Shown piece by piece: positions 61,438-64,000 of a DNA stretch of 64,000 nt. This DNA is from Roseiflexus sp034432635 (GTDB lineage Bacteria > Chloroflexota > Chloroflexia > Chloroflexales > Roseiflexaceae), in NCBI GenBank assembly GCA_034432635.1, contig DAOUBK010000082.1, forward strand, positions 1-64,000. The letters are read 5' to 3'. How positions within the stretch are numbered: position 1 is the stretch's first letter; each line of letters begins with the position of its first letter. The notes beneath the pieces were generated by a model. It saw only the letters and a program-made list of their open reading frames with translations, was not told the DNA's origin and did no database searches. The position numbers and the translations under genes are program-made.

Positions 61438-62635
61438 TAACGCAGTCCGCTCGCTCCAGCGCCTCGTCAAGATCCGGTTCACACCGTAATCGCAGCCCTT
61501 CAACCTGCACCTCCGGCACGTGCGGATCGTGGTAGGTCACCAGCGCACCCTTTGCGTGGAGCAGGTGAATGATGTCGAGCGCTGGAGACTCACGCACATC
61601 ATCAACGTCGCGCTTGTAGGCGACCCCCAGCGTCAGCACCCGACTGCCTTTCACGGCACGACCGGCGTCGTTTAGTGCATCCTGCACTTTTTGCACCCAG
61701 TAGCGCGGCATGTCGGTATTGACCTCACTTGCCAGATCGATAAACCGCGCAGTGTAGTTCAGCATTTTCAGTTTCCATGACAGGTAGAGCGGATCGATCG
61801 GAATACAATGACCACCCAGTCCCGGTCCTGGCGTAAACTTCATAAACCCGAACGGCTTGGTCGCGGCGGCATCGATCACCTCCCACACATCCAGACCGAG
61901 TTTGTGGCACATGAGCAGCACTTCGTTCACCAGACCGATGTTGACGGCGCGGAAGGTGTTTTCGAGCAATTTGACCATCTCCGCCACTTCCGGACTGCTC
62001 ACCGGCACCACCCGTTCGATCGCCGTTTCGTACAGCACGCGCGCCGTTTCCAGACAGGCAGGCGTCACTCCGCCCATGATCTTCGGCGTATTCCGGGTCG
62101 TCCAGTCGGTACGACCCGGATCGACCCGCTCAGGCGAAAATGCCAGAAAATAGTCCTCTCCAACCGTCAGACCGCTGGCTTCGAGGCGTGGCAGGATAAC
62201 CTCGCGGGTGGTACCCGGGTAGGTGGTGCTTTCCAGAACAATCAATTGACCGGGGCGCAACCGGCGCGCGATCTGATCGGTGACTTCCATGATCGCCGAG
62301 ATGTCGGGATCGCGTGTTTTGCGCAGTGGTGTTGGCACGCAGATGCTGATCGCATCCAGTTCCGAGAGCACATCGAAGTCAGTTGTGGCATCGAGCAACC
62401 CATCGGTACGCAGTTGTGCAATCACATCGGTCGGTACATCGTCGATATAACTGCGTCCGGCGTTGATCGCAGCTACCCGCTCGGCGCTGGCATCGAGACC
62501 CGTCACACGCAACCCGGCAGCACCAAACACTGCAGCCAGCGGCAAACCAACGTAGCCGATACCCACGACGCCGACATGCACAGAGCGATCCGCAATGCGC
62601 TGCAATAACCGGTCCTTAGATGATGATGCAGTCAT
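61328..62635 (-). CDS. Nucleotide-sugar dehydrogenase (UDP-GlcNAc/ManNAc 6-dehydrogenase type)
   Basis: 435 residues. The Rossmann motif is VGVVGIGYVGLPLAAVFGAA and the catalytic cysteine is GLGGHCIPIDPLYLSWK. CVPTPLRKTRDPDISA, ESTTYPGTTREVILPRLE, AFSPERVDPGR and ENTFRAVNIGLVNEV are WbpA/WecC-like. It makes a UDP-uronic acid from a UDP-HexNAc. It starts 6 bases after the epimerase stop. The C-terminus DHSAYDWQRVARLARCVVDT is conserved, so the overlap with the methyltransferase 3' end is probably real on this strand. Confidence 0.93.
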   Translation of the reverse strand: MTASSSKDRLLQRIADRSVHVGVVGIGYVGLPLAAVFGAAGLRVTGLDASAERVAAINAGRSYIDDVPTDVIAQLRTDGLLDATTDFDVLSELDAISICVPTPLRKTRDPDISAIMEVTDQIARRLRPGQLIVLESTTYPGTTREVILPRLEASGLTVGEDYFLAFSPERVDPGRTDWTTRNTPKIMGGVTPACLETARVLYETAIERVVPVSSPEVAEMVKLLENTFRAVNIGLVNEVLLMCHKLGLDVWEVIDAAATKPFGFMKFTPGPGLGGHCIPIDPLYLSWKLKMLNYTARFIDLASEVNTDMPRYWVQKVQDALNDAGRAVKGSRVLTLGVAYKRDVDDVRESPALDIIHLLHAKGALVTYHDPHVPEVQVEGLRLRCEPDLDEALERADCVIIVTDHSAYDWQRVARLARCVVDTRGALRHLMHDRR

Positions 62636-62641
62636 GGTTAT

Positions 62642-63583
62642 CTATCCCTGATACCTGGAACGGAACCATTCAACCGTTCGCTTCAGCCCTTCAGACAGCG
62701 TGACGCGCGGCGCATAACCGAGAGAATGACCGATCGCCTCGATGCTTGCCAGCGAATGGCGCACATCACCCGCCCGCGGCGGATGATGCTCCGGCGTCAG
62801 GCGGCATCCCAGCACATGGTTGATCTGCGCTGCCAGATCGAGCAGCGAGGTGCGTTCGCCGGCGCCGACGTTGAACACCGCCGAACAACCGGCAGGCGCT
62901 TCTGCCGCTGCCAGGTTTGCATCGACGACATTCTCGATATAGGTAAAATCACGTGACTGCAATCCATCGCCATAGATGATCGGCGGCAACCCGCGCACCA
63001 TGCGATCAATGAAACGCGGGATAACGGCAGCATATTCGGAATGCGGATCCTGTCGCGGACCAAAGACGTTGAAGTAGCGCAGCGCAATCGACGGCAGACC
63101 ATACACGACGCTAAACGCCATACAGTACTGTTCACCCGCCAGTTTCGACACCGCATAGGGGGAAAGCGGTTGTGGCGCCTGCGTTTCAACCTTGGGCAGC
63201 GTTGGCATATCCCCGTAGACTGACGATGACGAAGCGAAGACCACCCGCTGCACACCAGCATCGCGCGCTGCCGTCAGTACGTGGAGCGTACCGGTCACAT
63301 TCACCGCATTGGTCGTCATCGGGTCATCAACCGAGCGTTGCACCGACGCCAGCGCCGCCTGATGAAAGACAACTTCGACTCCGGCAACGGCGCGTCGGAC
63401 AGCTTCGAAATCGCGCAGGTCGCCTTCGATCTGTTCGATGTCGTTGAGCAGATGTTCGATATTTTCGCGCCGCCCGGTCGAAAAATTATCGAACACGCGC
63501 ACTCGATCACCACGACGGATCAACGCCTCCACCAGGTGCGACCCAATAAACCCGGCACCACCGGTCACCAGCACATGAGCCAT
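62642..63583 (-). CDS. NAD-dependent nucleotide-sugar epimerase
   Basis: 313 residues, extended SDR. NAD motif VTGGAGFIGSHLVEALIRRG, FDNFSTGRRENI, VVFHQAALASVQRSVDDP, and the catalytic SPYAVSKLAGEQYCMAFS (YxxxK). RYFNVFGPRQDPHSEYAAVI and YGDGLQSRDFTYIENVVDAN place it with UDP-glucose/UDP-GlcNAc 4-epimerases (WbpP-like). With the next gene it would make a UDP-N-acetyl-galactosaminuronic type precursor for surface polysaccharide. Confidence 0.92.
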   Translation of the reverse strand: MAHVLVTGGAGFIGSHLVEALIRRGDRVRVFDNFSTGRRENIEHLLNDIEQIEGDLRDFEAVRRAVAGVEVVFHQAALASVQRSVDDPMTTNAVNVTGTLHVLTAARDAGVQRVVFASSSSVYGDMPTLPKVETQAPQPLSPYAVSKLAGEQYCMAFSVVYGLPSIALRYFNVFGPRQDPHSEYAAVIPRFIDRMVRGLPPIIYGDGLQSRDFTYIENVVDANLAAAEAPAGCSAVFNVGAGERTSLLDLAAQINHVLGCRLTPEHHPPRAGDVRHSLASIEAIGHSLGYAPRVTLSEGLKRTVEWFRSRYQG

Positions 63584-63607
63584 AGGCTATCCTTCACAAT
63601 CAACATA

Positions 63608-64000
63608 TCAGGGAACGAAACGATACTCCAGGCGCGGCGCTTGGGGTTGCACAACAATGCGCAACCCCAACAGATCGGCAGGTTGCAGGTTGCGTTCCAG
63701 ATTCGCCTGCAACAGATCGCGCAGCGTATTGAATGCACGGTATCGTACAACCAGCGCATCGCTCAACCCCGCAAGTTCTTTCGCACCCTCAATGGCATCC
63801 TCCAGATTACCCAGTTCATCGATCAGACCCAGCGCCTTCGCCTGACGCCCGGTATAGATCCGCCCGTCGGCGAGACGGATCACCTCGGTGCGCTCCATGC
63901 CGCGCCCTGCGACGATTACATCGACAAATCCCTGATAGGCTTCATCGATCAGCGCCTTCCAGACCGCCTCTTCCTCAGGTGTTGGCGGACGCAGCGGGGA
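63608..64000 (-). CDS. sppA: Signal peptide peptidase SppA, C-terminal part (gene continues beyond window)
   Basis: The frame is open to the right edge. Reading inwards it encodes SPLRPPTPEEEAVWKALIDE, YQGFVDVIVAGRGMERTEVI and LADGRIYTGRQAKALGLIDE, the conserved end of the SppA S49 peptidase domain. The catalytic Ser and Lys must lie outside the window. SppA digests cleaved signal peptides in the membrane. The epimerase follows after 24 bases, but a functional link is not obvious. Confidence 0.88.
   Translation of the reverse strand, partial: SPLRPPTPEEEAVWKALIDEAYQGFVDVIVAGRGMERTEVIRLADGRIYTGRQAKALGLIDELGNLEDAIEGAKELAGLSDALVVRYRAFNTLRDLLQANLERNLQPADLLGLRIVVQPQAPRLEYRFVP

Overview
The window looks like a chromosomal segment of a filamentous anoxygenic phototroph of the Chloroflexota, most like Roseiflexus. 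This is inferred from remembered protein resemblance (DUF6754 cluster, TTG/GTG starts, GC-rich codons, single-copy housekeeping genes); no database was searched. Genes lie on both strands in short operons. Many promoters have an extended -10 box of the form TGnTAnnnT. No rRNA, tRNA or CRISPR array was recognised.

Region by region. 1-2.3 kb is accessory: the 3' end of a probable restriction-type protein, a flavin amine oxidase and a decayed transposase. 2.3-6.4 kb (minus) is a metal/oxyanion resistance operon: coiled-coil SH3 protein, ChrA, ZntA-type P-ATPase. 6.4-8.8 kb is an orphan molybdenum hydroxylase large subunit, divergent from a thioesterase/dtd pair. 10.1-16.5 kb (plus) is a little-characterised membrane cluster: a DUF6754 protein, two membrane proteins, a protein with about 14 LPDWLR-type repeats, and a GlmL-like actin-fold ATPase with no glutamate mutase nearby. 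Next come a cyclophilin, type 2 IPP isomerase with a duplicated translation start, recF, a phasin-like protein, a zinc-ribbon/FHA protein and a frameshifted J-domain/TPR pseudogene (21.5-23.0 kb). 23.2-31.7 kb carries a Yip1-like protein, an ABC ATPase, the AmrS radical SAM enzyme, a NUDIX hydrolase, a class I amidotransferase, a GNAT, an amidohydrolase, ruvB and msrB. 31.8-37.0 kb carries two methyltransferases, a DedA/TVP38-type protein, an unknown membrane-anchored protein and an ABC exporter pair. 37.2-42.0 kb (minus) has a flippase-like protein, the 2-oxoacid dehydrogenase E1 pair and a sensor kinase.

42.2-44.5 kb is a flavin monooxygenase/SDR pair. 44.6-45.6 kb is hpf with an elaborate leader and a strong terminator. 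45.6-50.5 kb (minus) holds Memo, CorA, two TrkA-type proteins, argF and a Uma2 nuclease. argH is on the plus strand, followed by a 7TM-PAS histidine kinase (minus) and a phosphatase-fold protein that has lost its catalytic cysteine. 55.1-59.0 kb is the succinate dehydrogenase/fumarate reductase operon (cytochrome b, flavoprotein, iron-sulfur). 59.1-61.4 kb is an orphan Eco57I-like adenine methyltransferase, which overlaps the 3' end of a minus-strand surface-sugar operon (SppA, NDP-sugar epimerase, NDP-sugar dehydrogenase).

The best candidates for undescribed biology are the DUF6754/LPDWLR/GlmL cluster, the short leader ORFs with structured leaders, and a GGTTCTCAGTTCTC repeat found four times just upstream of start codons.
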